This document shows positions 22,008 through 33,560 of a stretch of 64,000 nt of DNA, piece by piece. Under the pieces are notes generated by a model that worked only from the letters and a program-made list of their open reading frames with translations, was not told the origin of the DNA and did not search any database. Made by a program: the position numbers and the translations under genes. Position 1 is the first letter of the stretch, and each line of letters starts with the position of its first letter. This DNA is from Nephrocerus scutellatus. Taxonomy: Eukaryota; Arthropoda; Insecta; Diptera; Pipunculidae. The stretch covers positions 78,661,976 through 78,725,975 of the forward strand of contig OX352765.1 of assembly GCA_947095585.1 (NCBI GenBank), read 5' to 3'.

Positions 22008-24178
22008 AAATTCTCTATATTAACTTCACTTGTCGGTGTGTTTGTGGGTTTGTGGATTTGTGTGTCATGGAATCTTGCGATCAATTTTTGACCTACTTCC
22101 CAAAGACCTTTTTTATTGAAATTTTGCACACATGCATATCTCCGACGACAACACTTTCTATTAACAATTTGAGGACCCTCGGGCCACGGGGTCGGTGGGG
22201 TCCCCTACAAATATTTTACAAAATTTTACTCGATTTTCTTCAAATTTTATACACATGTGTATCTCTGATATACAACACTTTTTTGTAAAAAATTTGGAAA
22301 CCCCGGGCCCGGGTTTGTGGGGCCCCATAACTTTTTTTAAAAAAATTAACCCGATTTTCTTCAAATTTAATACACATGTGTATCTCCAATAAACAATACT
22401 TTTTGTAAAAAATGTGGTGACCCCGGGCCCGGGTTCGTGGGGCCCCATACAATTTTTTTTAAAAAATTAACTCGATTTTCTTCAAATTTAATACACATGT
22501 GTATCTTCGATAGACAACACATTTAGTAAAATATTTGGAGACCCCGGGCCCGGGTTTGTGGGGCCCCATAACTTTTTTTAAAAAATTAACCCGATTTTGT
22601 TCAAGTTTAATACACATGTGTATCTCCGATAGACAATACTTTTTGTAAAAATTTGGTGACCCCGGGCCCGGGTTCGTGGGGCCCCATTAAATTTTTTAAA
22701 AAAATTAACCCGATTTTCTTCAAATTTAATACATATGTGTATCTTCGATAGACAAAACTTTTTGTAAATAATTTGGAGACCCCAGGCCAGGGTTCGTGGG
22801 GCCCCATAACTTTTTTTTTAAATTAACCCGATTTTCTTCAAATTTAATACACATGTGTATCTCCGATGGGTAACACTTTTTGCAAAAATTTTGGAGACAG
22901 GGTTTGGAGGGTCATGGGGCAACAAATTTTTAAAAAAACAACCCGATTTTTTTTTAAATTTTATATACGTGTGTATCTCCGATGGACAACACTTTTTTGT
23001 AAAAAATTTGGAAACCCCGGGCCCGGGTTTGTGGGGCCCCATAACTTTTTTTTAAAAAACTAACCCGATTTTCTTCAAATTTAATACACATGTGTATCTC
23101 CAATAAACAATACTTTTTGTAAAAAATGTGGTGACCCCGGGCCCGGGTTCGTGGGCCCCATACAATTTTTTTAAAAAATTAACTCAATTTTCTTCAAATT
23201 TAATACACATGTGTATCTTCGATAGACAACATATTTAGTAAAATATTTGGAGACCCCGGGCCCGGGTTTGTGGGGCCCCATAACTTTTTTTTAAAAAATT
23301 AACCCGATTTTGTTCAAATTTAATACACATGTGTATCTCCGATAGACAATACTTTTTGTAAAAAATTTGGTGACCCCGGGCCCGGGTTCGTGGGGCCCCA
23401 TACAATTTTTTAAAAAAATTAACCCGATTTTCTTCAAATTTAATACACATGTGTATCTTCGATAGACAAAACTTTTTGTAAATAATTTGGAGACCCCGGG
23501 CCCGGGTTCGTGGGGCCCCATAACTTTTTTTTTTAAATTAACCCGATTTTCTTCAAATTTAATACACATGTGTATCTCCGATAGACAACACTTTTTTTTA
23601 AGAATTTGTAGACCCCGGGTCCCGGGGTCGTGGGGCTCCAAAGTTTTTTTTAAAAAAATTAACCGGATTTTTTTTTAATTTTATATACATGTGTATCTCC
23701 GATGGGTAACACTTTTTGCAAAAATTTTGGAGACAGGGTTTGGAGGGTCATGGGGCCGCAACAAATTTTTAAAAAAACAACCCGATTTTTTTTAAAATTT
23801 TATATACGTGTGTATCTCCGATGGACAACACTTTTTGCAAAAATGTTGGTGGCCGGGGTCGTGGGGCCCATAACAATTTTTCAAAAAAATAACCCGATTT
23901 TCTTCAAATTTTATATACATGTGTATCTCCGATGGACAAAATGTTTTCTAAAGTTTTTGGAGTGAGGCCCTGAGGTCCGAGGGGTGCCCATATAAATTTT
24001 TTAAAAATTAGCTCGATTTTCTTCAAATTTTAAATACTGTCACTGATGGACAAACCTTTTTGTAAGTTTGTTGGAGTGATCGGGCCCTGACCCCGTGTGG
24101 TGTCCATGTAAATTTTTTAAAAATTAGCGCGGTTTTCTTCAAATTTAAATACATACCCATCTCTATTAGAGAATTTAC
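22008..24178 (+). mobile_element. T1: non-coding element of about 18 tandem 120-bp repeats with inverted ends
   Basis: The left end reads TTTAAATTCTCTATATTAAC and the right end, inverted, TGTAAATTCTCTAATAGAG, giving a short imperfect terminal inverted repeat. After a leader of about 120 bases, a unit of 111-121 bases recurs. The acacatgtgtatct word is found near 22131, 22251, 22372, 22493, 22612, 22731, 22849, 22965, 23086, 23205, 23325, 23445, 23564, 23685, 23804, 23915, 24035 and 24150. Each unit has the palindromes ACACATGTGT and CCCCGGGCCCGGG or GGGGCCCC. A six-unit block (about 714 bases) is duplicated from 22.37 to 23.09 kb. The open frames in it follow the repeat and are not genes. Helitron/helentron-type non-autonomous elements have this layout, but the class is unproven. 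Confidence 0.8.
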
Positions 24179-24184
24179 ATGAAA

Positions 24185-25238
24185 AATTTTATTTTTATGG
24201 GTTGTTTTTTTCTGATAAAGCAAGATTTCTTGGGATAATCTTGGACAAAAAAACTGGGCTGGAAACCTAATATAATAGAAGATATAAATAAAGCGAATAC
24301 TGCTTTATACTCATGCAAGAACGCCATTGGTAAAAATGGGGTTTGAAAGCAAAGCTGGTACACTGGCTCTAAACTTTGTTAGTGAGACCAATACTACTTT
24401 ACGGGGTAAGCGTATGGTGGCCAGTAATGGAAAAAACCACATATAAAAACATATTGGGGATGGTACAAAGAGCGGCCTGTATGCTTATAAGCGGGCCGGC
24501 TGACGTGATAGCGATTGAAGAGGTTATGAGTTGGCTGAAGCATAATGTACTATCTTCAAAGACGATTATCATTTATGTGGACAGTCAGGCGGCCATAAAA
24601 TTGTTGGAGGCGGTCTCGCTGAAATCTAAGGTGGCGTTGAGCTGTCACTTCTCTCTTAACGAGATGAGTGAGCTGTTCAATATAAGGATCATTTGGCTCC
24701 CGGGCCACACAGATGTTGAGGGGAACTGCAGGGCGGGCGAGTTAGCTAGACAGCTGCTACCGGAAAGGGTAAAGGTAGAGAGTCCAATCGCGACACTGAA
24801 ACTTGAGCTTCGGAAAGAGGCAGACACAATAACAAATGGAAGGAAATAGAATAGGAAAACAACGACACACTCAAGTGCGCTTATTTCCCTACAAAGACGT
24901 GAACTAAAAACGGTTTTAGGGATAATGACAGGACACTGCCTTCTAGGGTAACACGCGAGAAGGACGGGTGTCAAATATAATGACTTCTGCAGAAGCTGCT
25001 TGGACGAAAAGGAGACCATAGAACATCTTATCTGCTCATGTCCTGCACTAATGCACAGAAGGCACAAACACTTAGGCAAGCGGTTAATGAATAACATATA
25101 AGATCTCGACAATGACATTAAGCGCTCTGAATGGATCTTCTGAAAAGGGGAAAGATATAAGATGATCCTGTGGTAATACAAAGGACCGCGAATGGTCTAA
25201 GTGAGCATTAGCTGGCACCGCAACCAAACCTAACCTAA
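24185..25238 (+). mobile_element. RNase H-bearing LINE, 5' truncated and internally deleted
   Basis: Plus-strand remnant of an R1/I-group-like non-LTR element. It starts in the RT thumb (KFLGIILDKKTG, then YGVSVWW at about 24410 in the frame 24376-24849). It runs through VQRAACMLISG, then jumps into RNase H (IIIYVDSQAAIKLLEAVS and IIWLPGHTDVEGNCRAGELA). The first RNase H strand (YTDGS) and connection are missing, so an in-frame deletion joined thumb to RNase H. After 24850 the C-terminus is seen in broken frames: RRTGVKYNDFCRSCLDEKET and EHLICSCPALMHRR, a CCHC-like end. The element closes with caaacctaacctaacctac, a typical LINE tail. It starts only a few bases after T1 ends. Confidence 0.88.
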
Positions 25239-25244
25239 CCTACG

Positions 25245-28200
25245 TTCATAAGAAAAAAATAGTAAAACGTTATGTTTATTACGCATTTTCTGGAGAAAAT
25301 TGACCTTAATGTCGAAATGCGTTGCATGGGCAAGAAAACTGGAATAGGGATTGAAGTTAGATATCTGAAGAATCAAACAACATATGAACTTTATTTAAAC
25401 GCAGTTACTAAGGCTAGTCCTAAGCTAAGGAAAAACGCTCGTACTGTACACGCTCGCAGCTGACGTAATAGAACAAAATTCCATAAAATTATATGCAATG
25501 ATGAGATAACACTCTTTGACAAAAGAACCTCTATAACGTTCAAATTTAAAAATTTAATGAATTACGGTCGAATTTCGACCATGAATGGGCATATTCCAAT
25601 GATTTTGAGAATTTGTTTTTTTTTTTTTTGTTTGGATTTTGTCAAGAGATCACCCTATCTGATCAAGCTCGATCACTAACATTGTCTTTAATTACTAGAT
25701 TTTGTCATTATACTCGTACAAATATCATTGAATTTAATGCTCTCTGTTGGGGTCGATTGGTTATATAACCAACTGATCTCTACCAATCTAAACAAATAAA
25801 TTAAATTAAATGCATTAATTGCCATTAAAGCTATAAATTGGATTTTAATTTCATTACCATTAAATTTCGCCCCATTTTTTACTACTCGATCAAGCGGATC
25901 TGCAGAGAAGACGACACATCATTCGTTGCGATCATGGCATAATATCAAGAAATTATATTGATGTCGTACAATTCAATTCTTCTGGCTTCAGGTGTAAAGT
26001 GAAACAACGTAAGTCTGTCGTCGCACTGCGGATTAGTTAACATCTTGTAATGTTAACGAAAATTACAAAACTCGTACTCGTAACCATTTTCTTATAATGC
26101 AAAACACGAAATGGTAATAAATGCTGTGTTTTTATGACTTTTTCACAAGCCCATCATGCAAGCATCTGTTTCATATATGCAACTCCATTGCATTCCGGGG
26201 TGGCATTAAAATTTCCTTTTATTACCTCGACGACGAATGACCGACCTTCCTGGAAGAGTTGTCCATTGGTCGTGTGGTCGATACAAGGAAAGCAAGACAG
26301 GGCAGCATAAAAAAGGGTTACTACAAGTACATAAAACTACAAAAAGTCGGCCAGCATAATTCAATTGCTTTTTGGTCTGTTCCTTAAAGTCAGCAGCTGC
26401 TGTCAGCCTGCAAGACTTCGAAGCAACCTTTAGTGCATGTCTGCCTGGAGGACGGCTATCAATTATCCCTTGTTATTAGAAATTTGTCTTCATCTTCCTT
26501 CAAGAATAGACTTGACTTTTGTGCGATGTTTTCTCCATCCAAAAGAATATAAAGAAATAGTTCCGGTGTAGAAGAAAGAATTATCCATCATAGGTTGTGA
26601 AGCCTCATACTACACAGAAAGCCACAGTCATTGCAAATTGCTCTTCACTTAAATTCCTGGCGATGCAACAGTCGTAGCTGCAACTCATGTATTTCTCTCG
26701 CCCACATTTCTGGAAAATCGTTTCCAGGGTTTCTCGTCGTCGTCATCGTTGATGATCGGTCATAGCAAAGGCACTGTCCTGTCTTTTTCGATCTTTAATC
26801 GTATTAATTGATAAATATCATGGATGTTCGTCCACCAGCAGCTTCCGCACCTAACCGCACCCCACTTTACATCATCTCAATGGAAGATCGATGGAAACCC
26901 TTAAGGATCAATTAATTTCATTTCGGATTATAAAAGAATTAAACCGACTACGATGATCAGCGCCGATCGGCGCAAATAAAGAACATTATCGCTTTCCCTC
27001 TCTCTCTCTCACTATCTAATAAGAAAGTGAAGTTAAGTCGGCGGGATACCCACGATGATGACGATGCGCAAGACATAGCACACCTCCCGCCGTATGCAAC
27101 ACAGGAGGCTAATAGCTTGTTTCTTACCACGATCGATGGATCTTCGATGATGGTTCTTGTTCTGCGCACGGTGATCATAGTTCGTTTGGCCATTTCGCCC
27201 ATGGATTTTGTGTTTTTTTTTTTAGAAAAAGGAGCGAGAAAAACAGAGACAAACAGTGGATTATCATGATGATGCATTGGTTGCTGGTGGCTGGTGGTGG
27301 TTGCCTTCTTGGAGCAGTGAAATTTCGACCAGCAAACCATTACTTCTATTATTGTTATTAATAATAATATTTCCTAGAGAGGACTGCCAGTTTTTTGTGG
27401 GTTTTGCCTTCAAGCCGCCTGATCTCCAACTGTGCGAGTGCTAACCAGGAATAGATTCTGCCTATAAGTCTTGGTGTCTCGGAAGCAGCTCCCCCAAGAG
27501 CTAGTACTAATTTTCCTTCAGTATCTTTTTTTCTCGTCTTCGTCTTCTGCTGTTTCTTTTGCGCCTGCTGGAAGAGAAATGTTTTCCAAAGTCATTGTCG
27601 AGTGACGGAGCCGCACTGAGAATCATTTATCTCGGCGAAAGGATTTGACAGTTGTTGTTGTTGCTGTTGGTGCTGTTGGTGTATTTGATGCTCCTCCGCG
27701 TACTCTGCGATGAGGAAGTGCAGAGACTTGAATGACTGTGCCGCTTTACAAGTGGGATTGGAATTTGCTGTTTTCTAGTTTCGATTTGGTATTGGTATTG
27801 GCCTTTCCCTTGGCTCAGACGAAATGCTTTATAACTGGAAATGTGACAGTCATGCTCTTGGGAATATTCATAAATTATTTTAAATAAGAATTTTGATGGC
27901 TAACGAATGGATGTCCTGGTTGGGGTTATTTGTTTTGCATATGTTACAAATTGAAAGACTCGGTTGGGGAGCTTTTTACTGCGATAAGTTTGGTTGAGCA
28001 TTACTTTTCTTTACTTGTGATTAGATAGGATAAATCAATGTCCATATATAAGCATTGGGACTGCACAAAAGGAAAATAGAAATTGTTACGGAAATTCGGA
28101 AAAAAAGTTAATTACACAGGAGTTCTTAAAATAATAGGAAAGAAAAATTTTACATTAACTATCAGAAAATTAAAGCCAGAAATGAAGAAAGAAATCGAAA

Positions 28201-28600
28201 TATCTGTAACAATTGATGGGCATTCAAATATCCCTGCCTGAACTCAAGAATCTTCCTTTTAAGTCAAGTTGGCGTAATGCTAATAAAATCGCATAACACA
28301 ACGATACCTGTCGTAAAGAGAAGAAGACAGAATACCGCTTTAAAAGTCAAAAAGTCAAAAGTAATAATGATGAAGTCATGGAAGCAATTCAGTACAGTTA
28401 TCGTTATAAGAACTGCAACAATTCATTTTACCACAACAAACACAAGAGCTACAAGGACTGTGAGAATGAAAATATGAATATCAAATGAACTGAACTGAGG
28501 AAAACATAGTCTGTGAAACAAAAAATAAAACGACAAAACTGTATATGCCGGTATAAGAACTGTAAGACCGGGAGAGCTAAAATGTCGCAAATAATCATCA
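25245..28600. other. Unassigned non-coding stretch
   Basis: No gene, array or recognised mobile element over about 3.3 kb. It contains a poly-T run at 25.62 kb, an ATT-type run near 27.35 kb and a GTT/GCT-type run near 27.65 kb. Composition and absence of old repeats make it look like unique intergenic or intronic sequence. Confidence 0.45.
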
Positions 28601-28617
28601 GTGCCGATGTCCGGCAA

Positions 28618-28979
28618 GATGCAGGAACATAAGTCCCAAAAGAAAAAATTTGGACTTATGTCCCACTGTCCCCGGGACATAAGTTCCAAAAGAAGTCAAA
28701 TCAAATGGTATGTGGCATAAGTCCCAAAAAATATGTTTGGACTTATGTCCCACCTAAGATTTTTTTATGGGAGCCATTTTATGTAATGTAATGAATTCCA
28801 CAATTTTTTTTTAATTATGATCTCTCCGCAAATTTGGGACTTACATCCCATCTTCGACAAAAAATGTTTGAACTTATGATCCGATCAGTTGGGACAAGTC
28901 CCTAATTCAATTTGGGTATGTCCCATTTAAATGGAGCATAAGTCCTAAAAGTAAATATTGGGACTAATGTCCCTGGGCC
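28618..28979. mobile_element. 362-bp fold-back MITE with 9-bp flanking direct repeat
   Basis: GTCCGGCAA occurs at 28609-28617 and again at 28980-28988, as expected of a 9-bp target-site duplication. Between them the ends are inverted repeats: GCAGGAACATAAGTCCC at the left and, inverted, CCCAGGGACATTAGTCCC at the right. Inside are further hairpins built on GGGACATAAGTCCC with arms such as cataagtcccaaa / tttggacttatg. No coding frame. A 9-bp duplication suggests a Mutator-like or similar superfamily, by inference only. Confidence 0.8.
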
Positions 28980-29008
28980 GTCCGGCAATGCCGTGTGTAA
29001 TATAAAAC

Positions 29009-29260
29009 ATCAATAACTTGAAGACTTACATAAGAACTGCTAGAACGATAGAAACTTTTCAAGCGGTAATAACAAAGCAAGAAGAACTGCAAATTCTGTG
29101 ATTTCTGAAATATTTTAGATTTTAACAATTCCAAAACTGCAATAACTAGAAGACTTATTTAAGAACTGCTAGAAGGATAGAAACTTTTCAAGCGGTAATA
29201 ACTTCATAGCAAGAAGAACTGCAAATTCGGTGATTTCTGAAATATTTAAAATTATAACAA
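29009..29260. repeat. Two-copy direct repeat of about 125 bp
   Basis: The segment from caataacttgaagacttaca (29011) through ctgtgatttctgaaatattt is repeated from about 29137 with few changes (for example aagaactgctagaa and cttttcaagcggtaataac in both). It leads into the short-unit array that follows. Confidence 0.8.
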
Positions 29261-29509
29261 TCTCAATAACTACAATAACTTAATTACTTAATATTTAAAC
29301 AGTACTAACTGCAAGAATAAAGAAATCTGTGTAGTGTCTTCTAATTAATTTGCAAAACCCTACAAAAATCTACTAAAAGAAAATTAAAGAACTGCAAGAA
29401 TAAAATAATTACAAACTTCAAGGAACTACTGGAATAAGAGAAACTCAAAACTGAAAGAGGTATAGAAATAACAGAATTAGAAAAAACAACATCATCATCT
29501 TCATATTTA

Positions 29510-29585
29510 GGGTCCGTTCCTGGTCTTCCGAAAAAAAATCTCTCCACCGGTCTCAATTTCGAGCCGATATTGATCAAGAATGCCA
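29510..29585 (-). mobile_element. LINE-B 3' snippet
   Basis: About 75 bases match the 3' ends of LINE-B at 15.73 and 51.12 kb (ggtcc-gttcctggtcttcc, aatctctccaccggtc, ttcgagccgat). This looks like a severely 5'-truncated insertion into the short-unit array. Confidence 0.65.
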
Positions 29586-30070
29586 TAACTGCAGAAATCT
29601 GTAGCACGACTACATGAATAGCAGAACCTCAAAAATTCAAGAAGTATAGAACTATTGTAAACTGAAGAACTACAGGAATAACACAGCAACAACAAAAAAA
29701 TAACAGCAGAAGTAACAGAACTACAAAAAAAATAACATTAACAACATAACTACAGCAGAACCCGAAATGCATGAATAGCAAAAGTACATGAAAAACAGAA
29801 CTACAGAAACTGAAGAACTTAAGAAATAGGAGAACTACATGAATAATAGAACTGAAGATCAACAGAAATAATAGAACTGCAGGAATAAGAAATATACAGG
29901 AATAACATAACTACAGGAATAAAATAAATGCATAGTTAACATGAATAGCAGAAACTTATAAATTCGGAAAGAACTGAAGAACTACAGGAATAACAGAACA
30001 AAAAAATAAAAGAACTACAGCAATAACAGGTCACCAAAGAAGATGATCGGAAAAAGGTGATAGAAGTAAA

Positions 30071-30810
30071 ACAACTGCACGAATCACTGGATTATATTAA
30101 TAACAGATCTAAAAAATACAAAAAAATTACATTAACAACAGATGAAAAAACAGTTCTACAGGAATAACCTAAATACAGGAATAACATAAATACAGTAATA
30201 ATAACAAGAGGAGCAGAACTGCATGAATAGGAGAACTACATGAATAATATAACTGAAGAGCAAGAGAAATAATAGAACTGCAGAAATAAAAAAACTGGAA
30301 AAAAGAAAATCTACAGGAATAACATAAATACAGGAATAACAAAACTACAGGAATAACATAACTACAGGAATAAAATAACTGCATAGTTAACATGAATTGC
30401 AGAAACTTAAAAATACGGAAAGAACTGAAGATCTCCAGGAACAACTGCACGAATCACTGGATTACATTAATAACAGATCTAAAAAATACAAAAAAATTAC
30501 ATTAACAACAGATGAAAAAACAGTTCTACAGGAATAACCTAAATACAGGAATAACATAAATACAGTAATAATAACAAGAGGAGCAGAACTGCATGAATAG
30601 GAGAACTACATGAATAATATAACTGAAGAGCAAGAGAAATAATAGAACTGCAGAAATAAAAAAACTGGAAAAAAGAAAATCTACAGGAATAACATAAATA
30701 CAGGAATAACAAAACTACAGGAATAACATAACTACAGGAATAAAATAACTGCATAGTTAACATGAATTGCAGAAACTTAAAAATACGGAAAGAACTGAAG
30801 ATCTCCAGGA
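30071..30810. repeat. 370-bp tandem duplication within the short-unit array
   Basis: 30071-30440 and 30441-30810 are nearly identical, with only occasional base changes (for example attatattaa versus attacattaa near the start). An identical 74-codon frame occurs in both, exactly 370 bases apart, which confirms the period. The high identity inside a diverged array points to a recent event. Confidence 0.93.
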
Positions 30811-31139
30811 ACTAAAAAAATTAAAGAACTACAGAAATAACAGGTCACCAAAAAAGATGATCGGATAAGGGTGATAGAAGTAAAATAACTGCAAAGAATA
30901 ACAGAATAATAACAACAACATATCTAAAGAAACAATAAACATCTTTCAGCACATCTTCTTGAAGAAAGATATCAGGCGAATAGTTTCGGCTTTGTGTCAA
31001 TTATCCCTGATGAGATTAACAAGCAGATATTGAGCTTACAAAGTAAAAACTCCTTCTGCAGTGACTGTATTTCTAATAACTACTTAAAAAGTATAGTGTG
31101 GTATGTCGTAGATGTCTTGTGCTACATTTTTAACTAAAG

Positions 31140-31685
31140 CATTGCTAACGAAAGTCTATGAAATGTGCGGCAGTTATTCCCTTACACAAAAATGGCAATA
31201 GGAACACTGTCTCAAACTATAGACCTATATCTGTGCTTCCTACTTTCAGTATAGTTTTGGATAAAATGGTTAATTCGCTGATGTTTTCGTTCTTAGAGAG
31301 AACTCAATTTTTTGCGGAAGAACAGTTCAGATTTCGATCTGGTAAATCAACTGATGATGCTATCTTAAAAGTCTGTTGGCATATATATAAATATCTTAAT
31401 AAAAGTCAGTCGACCGCAGCACTATTAATAGATATGACTAAAGCATTTGACATCGTACATCATGACCTGCTTTTAGAAAAGTTATACAATGCCGGTTTCA
31501 GGGGTCAAATGTATGTCTGGTGGTTGTCTTAATTATAACTAGGAGTAGGGAACAAAAAATTAAAATAAATGGGATTAACAGTAGTTCTCTCAATAGAAGA
31601 ATGGTGTACCACAAGGCTCTGTGTTAGTCCCGCTATTATTCTTAATTTATATTAGGTACTTCATTATTTTACCAAAACTTCAAAG
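31140..31685 (+). mobile_element. LINE RT fragment, fingers and palm start
   Basis: The 124-codon frame at 31158-31532 holds RT motifs in order: KCAAVIPLHKNGN, NYRPISVLPTFSIVLDKMV, EQFRFRSGKSTDDAI and LIDMTKAFDIVHHDLLLEKL. The last contains the first catalytic Asp region (usual form DxxKAFD). After a break, NGVPQGSVLVPLLFLIYI (about 31600-31655) continues into the palm. The fragment stops before the YADD box. It is Jockey/CR1-like and lies within the short-unit array together with LINE-A pieces. Confidence 0.88.
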
Positions 31686-31689
31686 ATCT

Positions 31690-32600
31690 ATGTAATCTCA
31701 GACGGTCAGGCAGCACTGCTAGCACTAAAAGGCCTTTTATTCTAAAACAACGTGAAGCTGCTTCTGCTACTTAAAAGAACTGGCCCAAATCAACAAAATC
31801 ACACTAATGTGGTCTCCCAGACACTCAGGCATATCAGGAAACAAGGTAGCTGACCTCTGTGCAAGAGAAGGCGCAGAAGGAACTTTTACTGGTCTAGAAT
31901 CCAGCATTGCCAATCCCAAATAGAAAAATTAAACTTATTGAGCAGTGGCATTAGCGAATAGAACCAACCTAAGCACCACGAGAAGGGAATTGGAAAAAGT
32001 GCAGAGGCTGGCCTGTGTTTTAATGATTTCTAATGAATTTTAATGCCATGAGAACCTGCCCCACGCCGGGTATGGAGGTAATTCTTGGGTTACTCCCACT
32101 ACATATAGTGGTAGAGAACAAATCCGATGAAGCCAAGTTACGTTTGAGCAATGTAGGCTGTTTTACGGACGTTAGGGCAAGGGCATTAATGGTTCTGTTA
32201 GCCAGCATGTTTTGTGACAGCATGGTGCAAAAACTTGAATTTAAGAAAAACTTTGAAGTCAACCGTAGCATCAAGAAGAAATTCAGATCTGAAACTGAAT
32301 ACCAGATACATCCGGGATTCATAACTTTTATTTGGAGAGAAACTACGTGAGGCAGGAAATAGCCAAGCTGCGCTAAAAGCCCTTGCACATTCACGTCAAG
32401 ACTGGTGGAGGAGTGTACGCCGAAGCTAAACAGACTTGGCGAAGTAAACAAGGTACGTTTGTTCTGGGCTCCAGGACACACGGCAATGAAGCCGCGGATA
32501 TGCTCGCTAGCAAAGGATCAGAAACTCCGCTTGTAGGGCCAGCACATTCTGTGGCATAATGCGGGAGGAAAGCACATAGAACTCATTTCTTATATTTTTA
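31690..32600 (+). mobile_element. LINE-A mosaic: RNase H, connection, RNase H in scrambled order
   Basis: First comes an RNase H middle (VISDGQAALLALK, where SDSQAA is usual) and MWSPRHSGISGNKVADLCAR (about 31700-31890). Next are an RT thumb end (RTNLSTTRRELEKVQRLACV, about 31940-32020) and the RT-RNase H connection (MRTCPTPGMEVILGLLPLHI, 32045-32105), running to 32350. Last is a different RNase H end with VRLFWAPGH and GNEAADMLASKGSET (about 32450-32530). In an intact element the thumb precedes RNase H, so at least two LINE pieces were joined here. Confidence 0.82.
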
Positions 32601-32789
32601 CTTAGTTTACTTCATCAACATATTTTAATAAACTAACGTACGATATCAAAACCACTCAGAAACTTAAATCCTTTTAAAAGAAACTTAAAAGATGGCTGTT
32701 GATCTTGACGCTATTGAATCATAACTGCTCCTGTGCTTTGTAATGTAAAGGTTTTTACCACAATATGTTGTGGTATGTTATTTTTTAGT

Positions 32790-32950
32790 CATTAAAAAAA
32801 ACTACAAGAGTAATAGAACTGGAGAGCTACAGAACTACAGAAATCACTAAACTGCATAGAGAAGACCTGCATTAACAACAGATCTAAAGAAACAAAGAAA
32901 ACTTCAAGAATAACAGAATTGCAAAAAATAAGAACTACGGGAATAAGCCA
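32790..32950. repeat. Detached piece of the short-unit array
   Basis: Runs of actacaa, aactgcat, aacagatctaaag and gaataacag match the array at 29.3-30.95 kb. The LINE pieces between the two parts suggest that the array was split by insertion. Confidence 0.7.
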
Positions 32951-33029
32951 GTAAATGTAAAAAACTTTGTTTTTCTGGTAAACACTTTTATACATACTTT
33001 TATATATACAACACGCCACACAGTCGTTT

Positions 33030-33560
33030 ATTATTTGATAATAATCGCCAAAATATCTGTTTTTGAGGCCGGAGCTATTTCAAGAATTTTCTTTTTCCCA
33101 CGCTTCACAAGCGCCACACGCGTCAAAAGCGGGATATCAAAATGCCCCTGACATTTAGCCGCTCATAAAATTTAAGCCCTCTAGGACGTCCGAGAGGTGG
33201 TATAAAAAAACTCAAAAAAAAACGAGAAAATGGCGCGATTTCAAACCATCACACGTGCCACACGCGAAACGTTACACGCTTCATTGGTGGAATATAAGAA
33301 ATGGTATTATGGACTTAGATACTCACAGCTTTCAGCTCTCTAGGTCGTGTGGAAGTTGCTTACATAGGACGTCAAATTTTCAACCCATCACACGCGCGCT
33401 ACACGCGGCACACGACACTTGTCATAATCGGAATATAAAAAATGATATTTTGGACTTAGACACTCACAAAATTTTAGCTCTCTAGGTCGTGTGGAAGTTG
33501 GTTTAAAAGGACCTCGAAGTGGTTGAAAATACAGGCAAAAAGGGGTCAAATAAAAGTTTT
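33030..33560. repeat. Three-copy CACACG-rich satellite, about 170-bp period
   Basis: Each copy has a cacacgcg-rich stretch, then a word like ggaatataaaaaatg, then ggacttagacactcacaa and agctctctaggtcgtgtgga. The last occurs near 33330 and 33478, with a weaker form (agccctctaggacgtccgag) near 33175. The first copy is the most diverged. No coding content. Confidence 0.8.

Larger units (their letters stand above)
29260..30955. repeat. Degenerate short-unit array (actacaggaataac type)
   Basis: Units of roughly 15-24 bases built on aactacaggaataac, aactgcaggaataag and variants fill this stretch. The minus-strand frames (YSCSSxIPVVLLF repeats, hydrophobic) simply read the repeat and are not membrane proteins. 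A LINE-B 3' snippet lies inside near 29510-29585. Pieces of the same array occur at 32.79-32.95 and 33.57-33.69 kb, beyond LINE pieces that now separate them. Confidence 0.8.

Noticed and set aside
22161..23965. Many Pro/Gly-rich open frames (for example KPGPGVSKFFTK repeats) on both strands
   Set aside because: They follow the 120-bp T1 repeat and exist in both orientations. The translation is a by-product of the array.
29600..30763. Hydrophobic repeat proteins on the minus strand that look like membrane segments
   Set aside because: They read the short actacaggaataac units, and identical frames 370 bases apart come from the duplication.
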